A stretch of DNA of 64,000 bases, from the NCBI GenBank assembly GCA_913774715.1, contig CAJYHS010000049.1, forward strand, positions 1 to 64,000, given 5' to 3'. Shown piece by piece: positions 25,383 to 34,980 of the stretch. Source of the stretch: an uncultured Siphonobacter sp. (GTDB lineage: Bacteria > Bacteroidota > Bacteroidia > Cytophagales > Spirosomataceae). Position 1 is the first letter of the stretch, and every line of letters begins with the position of its first letter. The notes under the pieces are model-generated. The model saw nothing but the letters and a program-made list of their open reading frames with translations, was not told the DNA's origin and searched no databases. Both the position numbers and the translations under genes were made by a program.

Positions 25383-27398
25383 CTACAACATCTTCTTCAA
25401 ACTCAGCATCTCATCCCGCAGTTTTGCAGCATTCATAAAATCGAGTTCTTTGGCTGCCTGTTCCATTTCTTTCTGCACCTGTTTGATACGTTCATTGATG
25501 GCATCTTTATCCATATAAGCCATCACCGGGTCGGCAGCTAAGAAGATTTCCTGCGGTTCTACGTAATAATTTCTTGAAGGTTTACCCATTACGTCCGCAA
25601 TACTGGTTTGCTCCATAATCACTTCTTTCGATTTACGAACCGTTCTAGGCGTGATGCCATTGTCAGCATTATATTCCATCTGTAAGGCCCGGCGACGAGA
25701 CGTTTCGCTAATGGCTTTTTCCATCGAACCCGTAATGCGGTCGGCATACATCAATACCTTACCACGATCATTCCGGGCCGCCCGTCCAATCGTCTGAATC
25801 AGCGACCGAATATCCCGCAGGAAGCCTTCCTTATCAGCATCCATAATGGCTACCAGCGAAACTTCAGGTAAATCCAGACCTTCCCGCAGCAGGTTAACCC
25901 CCACTAGTACATCAAAAACACCCAAACGTAACTCCCGCAGAATTTCAACCCGCTCAAGTGTCTTTACTTCCGAGTGAATGTATCGACATTTTACACCTAC
26001 CCGATCCAGGTATTTAGACAGCTCTTCGGCCATCCGCTTGGTCAGGGTTGTAACCAGCACCCGCTCTTCGCGTTTAATTCGATCGTGAATTTCATCCAGT
26101 AAATCATCAATCTGATTGATACTGGGACGAACTTCAATTTCTGGATCCAGCAGACCCGTCGGGCGAATGATTTGTTCAACGACTACCCCTTCACTCCGGC
26201 GTAGTTCATAGTCAGCGGGCGTAGCCGAAACATAGAGAGTCTGCATGGCCATATTTTCAAACTCCTGGAAAGTCAGTGGCCGGTTATCCAGAGCACTGGG
26301 CAGGCGGAAGCCATAGTCAACCAGAGCTTCCTTACGCGAGCGGTCACCGCCCCACATGGCCCGGATCTGTGGAACCGTCACGTGACTTTCGTCAATCACC
26401 ATTAAGTAATCCTCAGGGAAAAAGTCCAGCAAGCAGAACGGCCGCTGACCGGGCAAGCGGTTATCAAAATACCGGGAATAGTTCTCGATACCGGAGCAAT
26501 AACCCAATTCCCGCATCATTTCCATATCGAATTCCGTCCGTTGCTTAATCCGGTCGGCCTCCTGCAAACGCAGTTCTTTTTCAAAAAACTTGATCTGCTC
26601 TACCATGTCGTCCTGAATCTCGTGCATGGCTCGGGCCAGGGTATCGCGACCCGTCACGAACAGATTGGCTGGGAAAATGGCAACGCGGTTTTCTTCGCCG
26701 ATTTTCTTACCCGAAACCGGATCAATCCGGTGAATGGCTTCGATTTCATCCCCGAAAAAGATAAATCGGTACCCAAATTCCGCGTACGGTAAATGCACAT
26801 CAACGGTATCTCCTTTCACCCGGAAGGTTCCCCGGGCAAAATCGGCTTCCGTTCTTGAATATAATATTTCTACCAACCGGTACAGAAACTGATTTCGAGA
26901 GTATAACTCCCCAACGCCCACCCGCATGATACTCTTTCGGAATTCATCGGGGTTACCCATCCCATAGATACAGGAAACCGAGGCAACCACAATCACATCC
27001 CGCCGACCAGACATTAACGCGGACGTAGCCGAAAGCCGAAGCTTGTCGATTTCCTGGTTAATGGCGAGATCTTTCTCGATATAAGTATTCGTCGTAGCGA
27101 TGTAAGCCTCGGGCTGGTAATAGTCGTAGTAACTGATAAAATACTCGACGGCATTATTAGGGAAGAACTGCTTGAATTCACCGTATAACTGAGCGGCCAG
27201 CGTTTTATTATGACTAAGAATCAGCGTCGGACGATTGATTTCTTTAATGACATTAGCTACCGTAAAGGTCTTACCTGAGCCGGTTACCCCCAGCAAGACC
27301 TGAGCAGGTTCATTTCGGTTAATCCCTTCAACAAGCTGCTGAATGGCTTTGGGCTGGTCGCCGGTAGGCTGATATTCAGAGGTTAATTCAAAATCCAT
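25383..27398 (-). CDS. uvrB: Excinuclease ABC subunit B
   Basis: The helicase-like damage verifier of nucleotide excision repair, loading UvrC and released with UvrD. It has 671 residues from the ATG at 27396-27398 ([19 protein letters not shown]), the usual family start; the frame runs nine codons longer. Walker A is GVTGSGKT; the beta-hairpin region is [11 protein letters not shown]; helicase motifs DESHVTVPQ and QTIGRAARN are intact; the C-terminal UVR domain is in [20 protein letters not shown] single gene. Confidence 0.98.
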   Translation of the reverse strand: MDFELTSEYQPTGDQPKAIQQLVEGINRNEPAQVLLGVTGSGKTFTVANVIKEINRPTLILSHNKTLAAQLYGEFKQFFPNNAVEYFISYYDYYQPEAYIATTNTYIEKDLAINQEIDKLRLSATSALMSGRRDVIVVASVSCIYGMGNPDEFRKSIMRVGVGELYSRNQFLYRLVEILYSRTEADFARGTFRVKGDTVDVHLPYAEFGYRFIFFGDEIEAIHRIDPVSGKKIGEENRVAIFPANLFVTGRDTLARAMHEIQDDMVEQIKFFEKELRLQEADRIKQRTEFDMEMMRELGYCSGIENYSRYFDNRLPGQRPFCLLDFFPEDYLMVIDESHVTVPQIRAMWGGDRSRKEALVDYGFRLPSALDNRPLTFQEFENMAMQTLYVSATPADYELRRSEGVVVEQIIRPTGLLDPEIEVRPSINQIDDLLDEIHDRIKREERVLVTTLTKRMAEELSKYLDRVGVKCRYIHSEVKTLERVEILRELRLGVFDVLVGVNLLREGLDLPEVSLVAIMDADKEGFLRDIRSLIQTIGRAARNDRGKVLMYADRITGSMEKAISETSRRRALQMEYNADNGITPRTVRKSKEVIMEQTSIADVMGKPSRNYYVEPQEIFLAADPVMAYMDKDAINERIKQVQKEMEQAAKELDFMNAAKLRDEMLSLKKML

Positions 27399-27607
27399 GG
27401 CGTTCGGTTCAGCTTCTTTATACAAAAATCGAAAGGGCTATGCATCCTTTCTGAATCAGTGAAACTACTAAAAAATGGTCAGAAAGATACAGTTCGGGCC
27501 ATCCAGACAGTAACGTCTAAAAAAGCCTTTCCATTCCAACTATTTGAAAAAATTTAGGGTCTTTCGCGTAGATTATGTACTTCATTAGTTACCCCGCACC
27601 TATCCTT

Positions 27608-28564
27608 ATGAAATACCTTTATTACCTCTGCTTTCTAGGAGCAGCAATGGCCGGTTTAAGTAGTTGCCAGACCATCTATAACTATCGGCTCGGAGCGGGT
27701 TTACATGCCCATGATCTGGTTTATCAGCCAAAACCGTTTGCTCCAAAAGATAGTAGCGTGACTTCGGCTTGGCATGTGGGGGGCATTTATACCATAGGTG
27801 ATGGATATAAAGGAGCCATAGGTACCACGAATAATGGCTACAACTTTGGTTTACTACAGGTTAGTAGAGCTCATAGCTGGAAATACGCCAGTGTATCGTA
27901 TGGAGCTTTCGGCTTTTTGGGAAAGTATACCATTAAGAAATCTAGCTTCGCCGAGTATGATACCGTCCGAACGTCTCCTTTACCCTCACCGCCAGAATGG
28001 GCCACTTACGACTACATCCGTAAACCAAGCGAATACGCAGGAGCCTACTATTTTCACGGCTGGGGACTTCGGGGCAGTGCTCATTTAAATGCTATTATTG
28101 GAAAAGGCAGAAAGACGAACTGGCGTTACCTAGGTGTGGAATGGTCTCATAGCCAGGAATATGGATCCTTGTACGACATTCGTCAACAGATACCGCAAAA
28201 AACCATTTATCGATACAATCAGCCCTATAAGTTTAATCAACGAGCCACTTATGTGGATAACTGGATTATCGCTCGTTCGCGTGGCTTGACTACACTGGCT
28301 CTTTCCAGTGAAATGGTTTTTAATAACTACCCTCAACATGAAGGTGCCGTTATCCTTAAAGCTACCTGGGGGAAAGCCATAGGTGCTGATTATAATGGAT
28401 CTCAATGGTTTGATGTTTCCAGTATTATGCTGGGCATTCAGGCCAATGAACATTTGGTCTCACTCACGGTTGGTAACGTTACCCAAAAGGCGGGCATTCA
28501 ATTTGCATATAATTATCGATTGGGATCGTATACAAACAAGAAAAAGCGAGCCAGTTCTTACTAG
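27608..28564 (+). CDS. Lipoprotein of unknown function
   Basis: 318 residues from ATG 27608, chosen because the signal MKYLYYLCFLGAAMAGLSSC follows directly with lipobox LSSC; the frame starts 11 codons earlier. The mature protein is rich in aromatic residues and in strand-like alternations (WKYASVSYGAFGFLGKYTI, LRGSAHLNAIIGKG), suggesting a beta-sandwich or barrel. No known family is recognised. The last codons form part of a weak hairpin with downstream bases (GCGAGC/GCCCGC), probably the terminator shared with convergent asd. Confidence 0.7.
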   Translation: MKYLYYLCFLGAAMAGLSSCQTIYNYRLGAGLHAHDLVYQPKPFAPKDSSVTSAWHVGGIYTIGDGYKGAIGTTNNGYNFGLLQVSRAHSWKYASVSYGAFGFLGKYTIKKSSFAEYDTVRTSPLPSPPEWATYDYIRKPSEYAGAYYFHGWGLRGSAHLNAIIGKGRKTNWRYLGVEWSHSQEYGSLYDIRQQIPQKTIYRYNQPYKFNQRATYVDNWIIARSRGLTTLALSSEMVFNNYPQHEGAVILKATWGKAIGADYNGSQWFDVSSIMLGIQANEHLVSLTVGNVTQKAGIQFAYNYRLGSYTNKKKRASSY

Positions 28565-28591
28565 CCCGCTTTCTCAGAATTGATATTAATC

Positions 28592-29584
28592 TTATACTAA
28601 TTCATTCGTATTCAGGAATTCAGCAATCTGAACAGCGTTCGTAGCAGCACCTTTACGCAGGTTGTCAGCTACGATCCATAAGTTCAGGGTGTTCGGCTGA
28701 GATTCGTCCCGACGGATGCGACCCACGAACGTTTCGTCTTTGCCATGAGCCGTTAATGGCATAGGGTATACCTGATTTTTAGGATCATCCTGAACCACTA
28801 CACCGGGAGCTTTCTCCAGAATAGCCCGTACTTCTTCCAGATCGAAATCGTTTTCGAACTCGATGTTTACGGCTTCTGAGTGACCGCCAATCGTGGGAAT
28901 CCGTACCGTAGTAGCCGTTACCGCGATAGATTCATCACCCATGATTTTCTTGGTTTCATTCACCATTTTCATTTCCTCTTTCGTATAGCCGTTATCCAGG
29001 AATACGTCGATGTGAGGAAGTACGTTCAGGTCGATGGGGTGAGGATATACTTTCTTTACGGTGTCATCACCTTTACGCTCGGCAAATAACTGATCGACCG
29101 CCGCTTTACCCGTACCCGTTACCGACTGATACGTCGAAACCACTACGCGTTTGATTTTATATTGCTGGTGTAATGGGTTCAGCACCACCACCATCTGAAT
29201 CGTTGAACAGTTGGGGTTAGCGATGATTTTATCTTCTTTCGTCAGCGTGTGAGCGTTGATTTCAGGCACTACGAGTTTTTTCGTAGGGTCCATCCGCCAG
29301 GCTGAAGAGTTATCAATGACGAAAATGCCCGCTTCTGCAAACTTGGGAGCCAGCTCCAGAGAAGTGCTACCACCGGCTGAAAAAATGGCAATTGCTGGTT
29401 TGGCAGCAATCGCATCTTCAAAACCAACAATGGTATATTCCTGACCCTTGAAGCTTACTTTTTTACCCACAGAACGCTCAGAAGCGACCGGAATGAGTTC
29501 GGTGATGGGGAAGTTACGTTCTTCCAATACTTTTAACATCTCACCACCCACTAGGCCGGTGGCTCCAACTACAGCAACTTTCAT
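28592..29584 (-). CDS. asd: Aspartate-semialdehyde dehydrogenase
   Basis: Reduces aspartyl phosphate to aspartate semialdehyde for lysine, methionine, threonine and diaminopimelate synthesis. It has 330 residues. The Rossmann motif is AVVGATGLVGGEML; the catalytic Cys is in NPNCSTIQMV and the substrate motif in GGHSEAVNIEF. Its 5' side holds the structured RNA candidate at 29690-29804, which could be either an independent RNA or the asd leader. Confidence 0.97.
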   Translation of the reverse strand: MKVAVVGATGLVGGEMLKVLEERNFPITELIPVASERSVGKKVSFKGQEYTIVGFEDAIAAKPAIAIFSAGGSTSLELAPKFAEAGIFVIDNSSAWRMDPTKKLVVPEINAHTLTKEDKIIANPNCSTIQMVVVLNPLHQQYKIKRVVVSTYQSVTGTGKAAVDQLFAERKGDDTVKKVYPHPIDLNVLPHIDVFLDNGYTKEEMKMVNETKKIMGDESIAVTATTVRIPTIGGHSEAVNIEFENDFDLEEVRAILEKAPGVVVQDDPKNQVYPMPLTAHGKDETFVGRIRRDESQPNTLNLWIVADNLRKGAATNAVQIAEFLNTNELV

Positions 29585-29684
29585 TGTTTTGTAACGAAGA
29601 AATATAGTGAATAAATAGAATCCTTATTTCGTAATATGCTCATAGTCAATAGCAATTTTCGTACCAATAGTGAGGTATGGGCAT

Positions 29685-29804
29685 AAAAAAATTCGTCACC
29701 GTGAAGGAGAGAAAACCGACAAAACAATTCTGGCAAACGAGGGTCGAGGCCCCGCTCACTCCGAATGTTCTATTTAATTTTCTTTGTGTTCACTGTGACG
29801 AATT
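29685..29804 (-). ncRNA. Structured small RNA candidate, possibly 6S-like
   Basis: Read on the minus strand, the ends pair in a long closing stem: AATTCGTCAC (from 29804 down) with GTGACGAATT (to 29690), extended across one mismatch by GTGAA/TTCAC. Inside is a large A-rich/pyrimidine-rich bubble, then an inner stem (ACATTCGG region with CCAGAATTGT) and an apical GGG/CCC stem. A run of seven T follows the closing stem (29685-29691). A closing stem, central bubble and terminal stem resemble 6S RNA, and in many bacteria 6S lies by the folate cyclo-ligase gene, which is adjacent here. Alternatively it could be a leader of asd. Confidence 0.5.
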
Positions 29805-29831
29805 GTCGAATTGGCCGCAAAGTAAGGGGTT

Positions 29832-29839
29832 TATAGGTT
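29832..29839 (-). promoter_or_regulatory. Possible promoter of the small RNA
   Basis: The minus-strand TTACTTTG (approximate position, upstream of the RNA) differs by one base from TAnnTTTG, with TTTTTC about 17 bases further upstream. Transcription would start just before the closing stem of the RNA candidate. Confidence 0.4.
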
Positions 29840-29904
29840 ACTGAAAAACAGTTAACCCATTTTTTTATTTTTCTTTTTAAAAGTATCCCCCAATAAAGGC
29901 GGGC

Positions 29905-30489
29905 TTAATGCGTAAAGTGCCAAATCTCCTGCGGAGTAATACAGGAAGTTAGGGGGACATCATCGGAAGTAATGTCCGAAATGAGGGGAACGGGTTCAAA
30001 AAAAGAAATGCCAATTTTTTGAACGTTTGGCCGGCATCGGGACAAAAACCGATCATAGAACCCCATTCCGTATCCTACCCGATTCCCGGTCAGATCGAAA
30101 GCCATTAACGGAATTAGGATGGCATCAATAGCTGCATCAGCAATTTCCGGTGCAGTTTCCGGAACGGGCTCGGGAATACCCCACTGATTTTCCACAATCT
30201 CGGTAGTATCCGTTAATAAGTAATGAGTTAATCGCCTGGTGTCTGGGTTAGACCGAGACACCACTAGTTTCAACTGTGGATAACTTTCTTTGATTTTGTG
30301 GATAACCTCATACATATCCACTTCTTTTTTCTTCTGAATGGGTAAAAAGACGTGTAAGGTATTAACAGAGGCCATCAACGCCGAAAGAATTAGGTGTTCA
30401 GCAATGGCTTGACTGTGGATAACTATGTCTTGCTCTGTTAATAACTGTCTTTTCTGACGAAATTCTTTGCGTAATTCTGCTTTAGTCAT
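29905..30489 (-). CDS. 5-formyltetrahydrofolate cyclo-ligase family protein
   Basis: Converts 5-formyl-THF to 5,10-methenyl-THF with ATP. It has 194 residues. The N-terminal KAELRKEFRQKRQLL is typical, and the ATP/substrate motif is GNRVGYGMGFYDRFL (about 139-153). Its neighbour downstream is the structured RNA candidate, mirroring the association of 6S RNA with this gene family in other phyla, although here the RNA is on the 3' side. Confidence 0.92.
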   Translation of the reverse strand: MTKAELRKEFRQKRQLLTEQDIVIHSQAIAEHLILSALMASVNTLHVFLPIQKKKEVDMYEVIHKIKESYPQLKLVVSRSNPDTRRLTHYLLTDTTEIVENQWGIPEPVPETAPEIADAAIDAILIPLMAFDLTGNRVGYGMGFYDRFLSRCRPNVQKIGISFFEPVPLISDITSDDVPLTSCITPQEIWHFTH

Positions 30490-30664
30490 ACCGCTTGTTT
30501 TCGGTTGCAGGCGATTCTTATCAACGATTTCAACCTCTCCTCCCGCCTATTAACCATTGCTACTGATAAAATTCACCTTCTTCCAGACTCACACATCTGC
30601 TAATTGAATTCGAAAATAAAGAATTGCTCTAATATTCATTCGAACCTTCTAAATAGCCATAGCC

Positions 30665-31384
30665 ATGAAACGCTCATTTATCATCATCGCCGCTTTATCT
30701 GTTTTTACTACTACTGCCTTCGCCCAAACGTCCAGTGATAGTGTATCCGTACTCCCCACAAAACCCGTTAAAGAAAGAAGCTGGATTCCTGCCGTTTCCC
30801 ACGGGATGGATTTTGCCATCGGATTGAATGCCCTGAATGTGAAGAATTCGACTGGTATTTCTGGTTACGACTTACGTCCGTTAGGAAGTCGTTTTGTGTC
30901 TGTCGGTTCTTCTCACCGGTTTCGTTTATACAAAGGCAATAAAGCTGCCTTCGCGTTAAAAACGGGTGTAGAAGTTAGTTGGAACAACTTTATGTTTCAG
31001 GAAAATAACGTAGTTAATGCCGCAAATGGACAGGTTACTTTCCCCGAAGCAAGCCGTCCACTTCAAAAAAGTAAATTAACGGCGGCTTATCTGAATATTC
31101 CAGTAATGCCTACGGTAATCTTCCGCGATGGCGTCGTTTCTCACGTAAGTTTTGGGGGTTATGCGGGCATGAGACTGGATAGTTACACCAAAACGAAAGA
31201 TCAGGATGGTAACAAGAATCGTGATCACGGTCGTTTTTACATGAACAATGTACGTTACGGTGTCGCTCTGGACATTGCATTCCGGAATGCTGGTTCTTTC
31301 TTCGTTCAGTATGATCTGAATAATGTATTCCAGGCTAACAGAGGTCCTGAAATGAGTGCTATTAACTTTGGGATTCGTTTATAA
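30665..31384 (+). CDS. Outer membrane beta-barrel protein (PorT-like)
   Basis: A 239-residue protein with a clean signal peptide (IIIAALSVFTTTAFAQ, cleavage after AFAQ) and a barrel-like mature domain: repeated strands with Gly/Phe/Tyr alternation, for example YLNIPVMPTVIF and VSFGGYAGMRLDSYTKT, ending IRL. The PorT/OmpA-N-like type is common in Bacteroidota; the specific role is unknown. It is followed by a terminator shared with the convergent redoxin gene. Confidence 0.75.
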   Translation: MKRSFIIIAALSVFTTTAFAQTSSDSVSVLPTKPVKERSWIPAVSHGMDFAIGLNALNVKNSTGISGYDLRPLGSRFVSVGSSHRFRLYKGNKAAFALKTGVEVSWNNFMFQENNVVNAANGQVTFPEASRPLQKSKLTAAYLNIPVMPTVIFRDGVVSHVSFGGYAGMRLDSYTKTKDQDGNKNRDHGRFYMNNVRYGVALDIAFRNAGSFFVQYDLNNVFQANRGPEMSAINFGIRL

Positions 31385-31402
31385 AGGGTATTATCTAACA
31401 AC

Positions 31403-31436
31403 AAGGGGCTTGTGAGTTATTCACAAGCCCCTTCTT
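31403..31436. terminator. Terminator between barrel gene and redoxin gene
   Basis: A perfect 13-bp stem AAGGGGCTTGTGA/TCACAAGCCCCTT, loop GTTAT, with T-rich sequence on the + side. Confidence 0.85.
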
Positions 31437-31451
31437 TAGTTATTGTCTTCG

Positions 31452-32084
31452 TTATCCTTCTTTCCACTGAATCGCACAACCTACGGATTTGGTCACGTTC
31501 AACATGACGGGTTTTCCCTGAATGAGGTTATTAACGGCGTCTTCCACGTATCGCCGGGTTACTCCAGCGGGGTCCTGCGAGTTATCATCCAGGGCCCCCA
31601 TGTACTGAACCGTGAACTTATCGCCTTCGCGAACCAGAATATAGACCTGAGGCGTTCGACTTGCTCCGAAGTTTTTAGCTACCTTCTGGGTATCATCAAA
31701 CAGGTACGGAAAAGGATACCGTTTGGTACTGGCCCTTGCTTTCATATTTTCGTAAGAATCCTCTTCGTAAGCGGAAGGATCGTTAGGGTTAATAGCTAAT
31801 ACCGGGAACCCCTGAGACCTGTATTTAACATCCAGAGCGATAATTCGGTCTTCATAGGCTTTCGCATAGGGGCAGTGATTAGTAGTAAACACTACAATGA
31901 TGCCTTTGCCAGACTTAAACTCAGTCAGTCCAATCATTCGACCGTCTACATTTTTCAGTTGAAAATTGGAAACGGTTTCTCCAATATTATATCCCCGCTG
32001 ATCAGCCGGATGGTCAGCAGCCTTGAGGGTACTCCAGGCGAGCAAAAACAGCCAAAGACAGGTTCGATACATTCTTGTGTTCAT
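31452..32084 (-). CDS. Secreted redoxin / AhpC-TSA-like thioredoxin-fold protein
   Basis: About 210 residues from the ATG at 32082-32084, with signal peptide TCLWLFLLAWSTLKA; the frame runs 22 codons upstream. The thioredoxin fold carries TTNHCPYAKAYEDRI, a peroxiredoxin-like single active Cys with no second Cys in the motif; SRTPQVYIL supplies the cis-Pro. A further Cys is near the C-terminus (KSVGCAIQW) and could resolve a sulfenate. It probably acts in the periplasm on peroxides or disulfides; the partner is unknown. Confidence 0.85.
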   Translation of the reverse strand: MNTRMYRTCLWLFLLAWSTLKAADHPADQRGYNIGETVSNFQLKNVDGRMIGLTEFKSGKGIIVVFTTNHCPYAKAYEDRIIALDVKYRSQGFPVLAINPNDPSAYEEDSYENMKARASTKRYPFPYLFDDTQKVAKNFGASRTPQVYILVREGDKFTVQYMGALDDNSQDPAGVTRRYVEDAVNNLIQGKPVMLNVTKSVGCAIQWKEG

Positions 32085-32246
32085 AGTAGTCGGGTAATAA
32101 AAGTGGAGCGTTGTGCTTTCTGTATAAGATAGACGGCTCTGGCGGATCATTTTTTCTTTTACAAGATTATTGCTGAATCGTTTAATAACGAATACTCCCG
32201 AATATTTATTTATTACTGTTTGAAAAACTATATGATTATCAAAGGA

Positions 32247-32276
32247 AAAGGCGGCTCAATGAATGAGCCGCCTTTC
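32247..32276 (-). terminator. Terminator after the amino acid permease gene
   Basis: A perfect 12-bp stem AAAGGCGGCTCA/TGAGCCGCCTTT, loop ATGAA, followed on the minus strand by T residues. The same GGCGGCTC/GAGCCGCC core is used in the terminator at 46000-46053. Confidence 0.8.
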
Positions 32277-32303
32277 GTATGTAATACCTTCTCTCAGAAT
32301 ACA

Positions 32304-33791
32304 TTATTCCTGATTCGCACCGGGCTTTTGTAACTTACTCCGACGAACGCTATATCCGAAGTAAATCACCAGACCCAAGCCCATCCAAACGATCAAACGC
32401 ATCCAGTTTTCCTGACCTAATCCGTAAATCATCAATAAGCAGGTAACTGCTCCCAGAATAGGAACTACAGGTGAGAATGGTGTTTTGAACGGACGAGCAA
32501 TGTTGGGATCTGTTTTACGCATAATGACAACGCCAAGCGATACCAGAACGAAAGCGAATAACGTACCAATACTCGTCATATCACCTACCACGTCACCAGG
32601 AACAAAGGCGGCAAAAAGACCTACGAATACGAAAAATAGCATATTCGAACGGTAAGGTGTGCGGAATTTAGGGTGCAACTGGCTGAATACTTTAGGTACC
32701 AGACCATCGTTAGCCATCGAGTAAAATACGCGTGACTGACCTAATAACATCACCAGAATTACGGAGGAGAACCCAGCCAGAATAGCCACGGTAATCATCG
32801 TACCTAACCATTGGTAATCATGCATGTATTTCTCAATGGCATACACTACCGAAGCTTCTTTACCCGCCGTGCGGAATTCCGTATAATTAGCAATACCCGT
32901 TAATACGTGACCAAACAGAATGTAAAGAATCGTACAAACCACCAGTGAAACGAGAATACCAATGGGCATATCACGGCTAGGATTTTTCGCTTCCTGAGCC
33001 GCCGTTGATACCGCGTCAAAACCAATAAAAGCAAAGAATACGGTTCCGGCACCGCCGACAATTCCCCAGAAGCCACCAAAATCACGGGTTACCCCGGCAG
33101 AATCAGTCACTTTCGTTGCTTCAGGGATGTAAGGCATGTGGTTAGCAGGGTTAATGTATTGCCAGCCCAGAGCAATAAACAAAATAACGATGGCAACTTT
33201 CAGCACAACGATAACGGCGTTAACTGAAGCTGATTCCTGAACGCCACGGATCAATAACAAGGTCAAACAGAAAAGGATGAATACTGCGGGAATATTCATG
33301 ATGCCCTGCGTACCTAACTCCGAAACCTGGAAGGGTGAGTGACACCACTGATAGGGTATCTCGGTACCAAAGAGTGTGGCCAGGAGCTTATTCAGATATT
33401 CAGACCAGGCAATGGAAACCGTGGCGGCACCCAAGGCGTATTCTAAGACTAAATCCCAACCAATAGTCCAGGCAACAAACTCACCCATGGTTGCATACGA
33501 ATACGTATAAGCAGATCCCGCGATGGGGATCATGGAAGCAAATTCAGCATAACATAAACCAGCCAGGGCACAACCCACAGCGGCCAGAATGAAAGAAATC
33601 GTTACGGAAGGACCGGCACTATCAGCAGCGGCGGCAGCCGTACGTACGAAAAGACCCGCTCCGATGATAGCTCCAATACCCAGAGCAATCAGATTTCCGG
33701 CCGTAAGTGTTCGTTTTAATGAGCCTTCCCCTGTGGCTTCCGCCTCGTTTAACAACTGTTTCAGGGGCTTTTTTACCCAAATGTTCGCCAT
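32304..33791 (-). CDS. APC-family amino acid permease
   Basis: A 495-residue permease with about 12-13 transmembrane helices. The first helix has the family motif IALGIGAIIGAGLF (about 34-47), followed by AGLCYAEFASMIP and, further on, FFAFIGFDAVSTAAQEAKNP with a Gly-Phe-Asp substrate region. The closest functional group is the cationic amino acid transporter (CAT/YfnA-like) branch. The substrate cannot be assigned. Monocistronic, with a terminator. Confidence 0.93.
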   Translation of the reverse strand: MANIWVKKPLKQLLNEAEATGEGSLKRTLTAGNLIALGIGAIIGAGLFVRTAAAAADSAGPSVTISFILAAVGCALAGLCYAEFASMIPIAGSAYTYSYATMGEFVAWTIGWDLVLEYALGAATVSIAWSEYLNKLLATLFGTEIPYQWCHSPFQVSELGTQGIMNIPAVFILFCLTLLLIRGVQESASVNAVIVVLKVAIVILFIALGWQYINPANHMPYIPEATKVTDSAGVTRDFGGFWGIVGGAGTVFFAFIGFDAVSTAAQEAKNPSRDMPIGILVSLVVCTILYILFGHVLTGIANYTEFRTAGKEASVVYAIEKYMHDYQWLGTMITVAILAGFSSVILVMLLGQSRVFYSMANDGLVPKVFSQLHPKFRTPYRSNMLFFVFVGLFAAFVPGDVVGDMTSIGTLFAFVLVSLGVVIMRKTDPNIARPFKTPFSPVVPILGAVTCLLMIYGLGQENWMRLIVWMGLGLVIYFGYSVRRSKLQKPGANQE

Positions 33792-33877
33792 ACAAATGTT
33801 CCGTTAGGAGTAAATTTTAAAATGTTGTTTAGGTTATCAATGAAGCGGCAAAATATTATTCTTCAAATATGCAAAAA

Positions 33878-33903
33878 AACAGAGCGTTACCGCAAACGCT
33901 GTT
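33878..33903 (-). terminator. Terminator after the terC-like gene
   Basis: The stem AACAGAGCGTT/AACGCTGTT (one bulge) is followed on the minus strand by TTTTTTT. Confidence 0.75.
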
Positions 33904-33941
33904 TCATTTTTCAGTGAAGGTATTCAGATAATGAAACTGGA

Positions 33942-34712
33942 TCAATCTTCTGTTATATGCCGTTTGGGAACGTTAAACAAAAGAGAGCTAACTACCGGTA
34001 CTACAAAAAGAACGACCGTAGCAATGGATACGTACAGATCCGCCTCTTCGCCTTCGAGGAACTGACAAATAGCCGTTTCTTTAAAAAAGTGACACGCCGC
34101 TGACGACATGAGCTTCAGTCCTAAAAGTCCGATGACCAGAAAAGCAACTCCTTCCAGAAAAGGAAATTTCTCCATTAGTTTCACAAACGACTGAGCCACA
34201 AAACGCATCGCCAGGATTCCAATGAATACACCCGTACAGATCAGGTAAATATTATCCGTGAAAGCAACGGCCGCAAAAACGTTATCAATGGAGAAGGCCA
34301 GGTCCATGACTTCGACCAGAGCAACGGTTGCCCAGAATTTACCCAGCAAGCCAATCGTATTACGATAAAACCAGGAATCTTTTTTCTGGATTTCGTGCTC
34401 TTCTTCCGGTTGAGGACTCTTGAAGAAATAATTAAAGCAGAGGTATAGCAGGTAAATGCCGCCAATAGGTTTAAGCCACCAGATTTTTACAAGCCAAGTT
34501 GCCGCAACCAGGCAAAGCCCCCGAAACACATACGCACCAATAATACCGTATTTCAGGGCTTTATTACGCTGTTCAGGCGATAAGTCCATCACCATCGTAG
34601 CCAGTACCGCAGCATTATCGACGGACAGTAAACTTTCAATCAGGATTAAATTCAGGATAACAAAACCGGCAGCTTCCAGGTCATTCCCGAGTATGTGGTG
34701 TAAAAAATCCAT
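33942..34712 (-). CDS. TerC-family integral membrane protein
   Basis: A 256-residue protein with about seven to nine transmembrane segments. The paired family motifs LLSVDNAAVLATMV (about 28-41) and LAFSIDNVFAAVAF (about 137-150) each place an Asp-Asn in a helix, as in TerC/Alx metal exporters. Related proteins export manganese or protect against tellurite; the C-terminal region LPVV..RHI is typical of the Bacteroidota branch. The substrate is inferred. A single gene, divergent from dsbD. Confidence 0.9.
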   Translation of the reverse strand: MDFLHHILGNDLEAAGFVILNLILIESLLSVDNAAVLATMVMDLSPEQRNKALKYGIIGAYVFRGLCLVAATWLVKIWWLKPIGGIYLLYLCFNYFFKSPQPEEEHEIQKKDSWFYRNTIGLLGKFWATVALVEVMDLAFSIDNVFAAVAFTDNIYLICTGVFIGILAMRFVAQSFVKLMEKFPFLEGVAFLVIGLLGLKLMSSAACHFFKETAICQFLEGEEADLYVSIATVVLFVVPVVSSLLFNVPKRHITED

Positions 34713-34980
34713 TCTGATTTATAAAAGAAAATTGGGTGAGTGTAGGCCCATACCCAGCAAATTTAAGGCATCAAGGGTTAAATGCTTCATTTTAATGAGA
34801 TTCCCAGGCAATTATTTGCTATAAATCGGTAGATAAGCAGGATTAACACACTTCCTTTTCATAAACTAAACTATCCTGATTTATTTTGCGTTGCCGACTA
34901 ATATCAGTGCATAAATGACGCAGGACGGAGGAATCTGCTCATTGTTTCCCCATTCAACGTCCTCGATTCATTCAACATTC

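Noticed and set aside
28880-29089. Small + strand frames opposite asd
   Set aside because: They lie within asd, whose family motifs are intact.
29585-29904. Lysine riboswitch ahead of asd
   Set aside because: The closing stem and bubble do not show the five-helix lysine riboswitch layout, and the element ends in its own T run 105 bp before asd.
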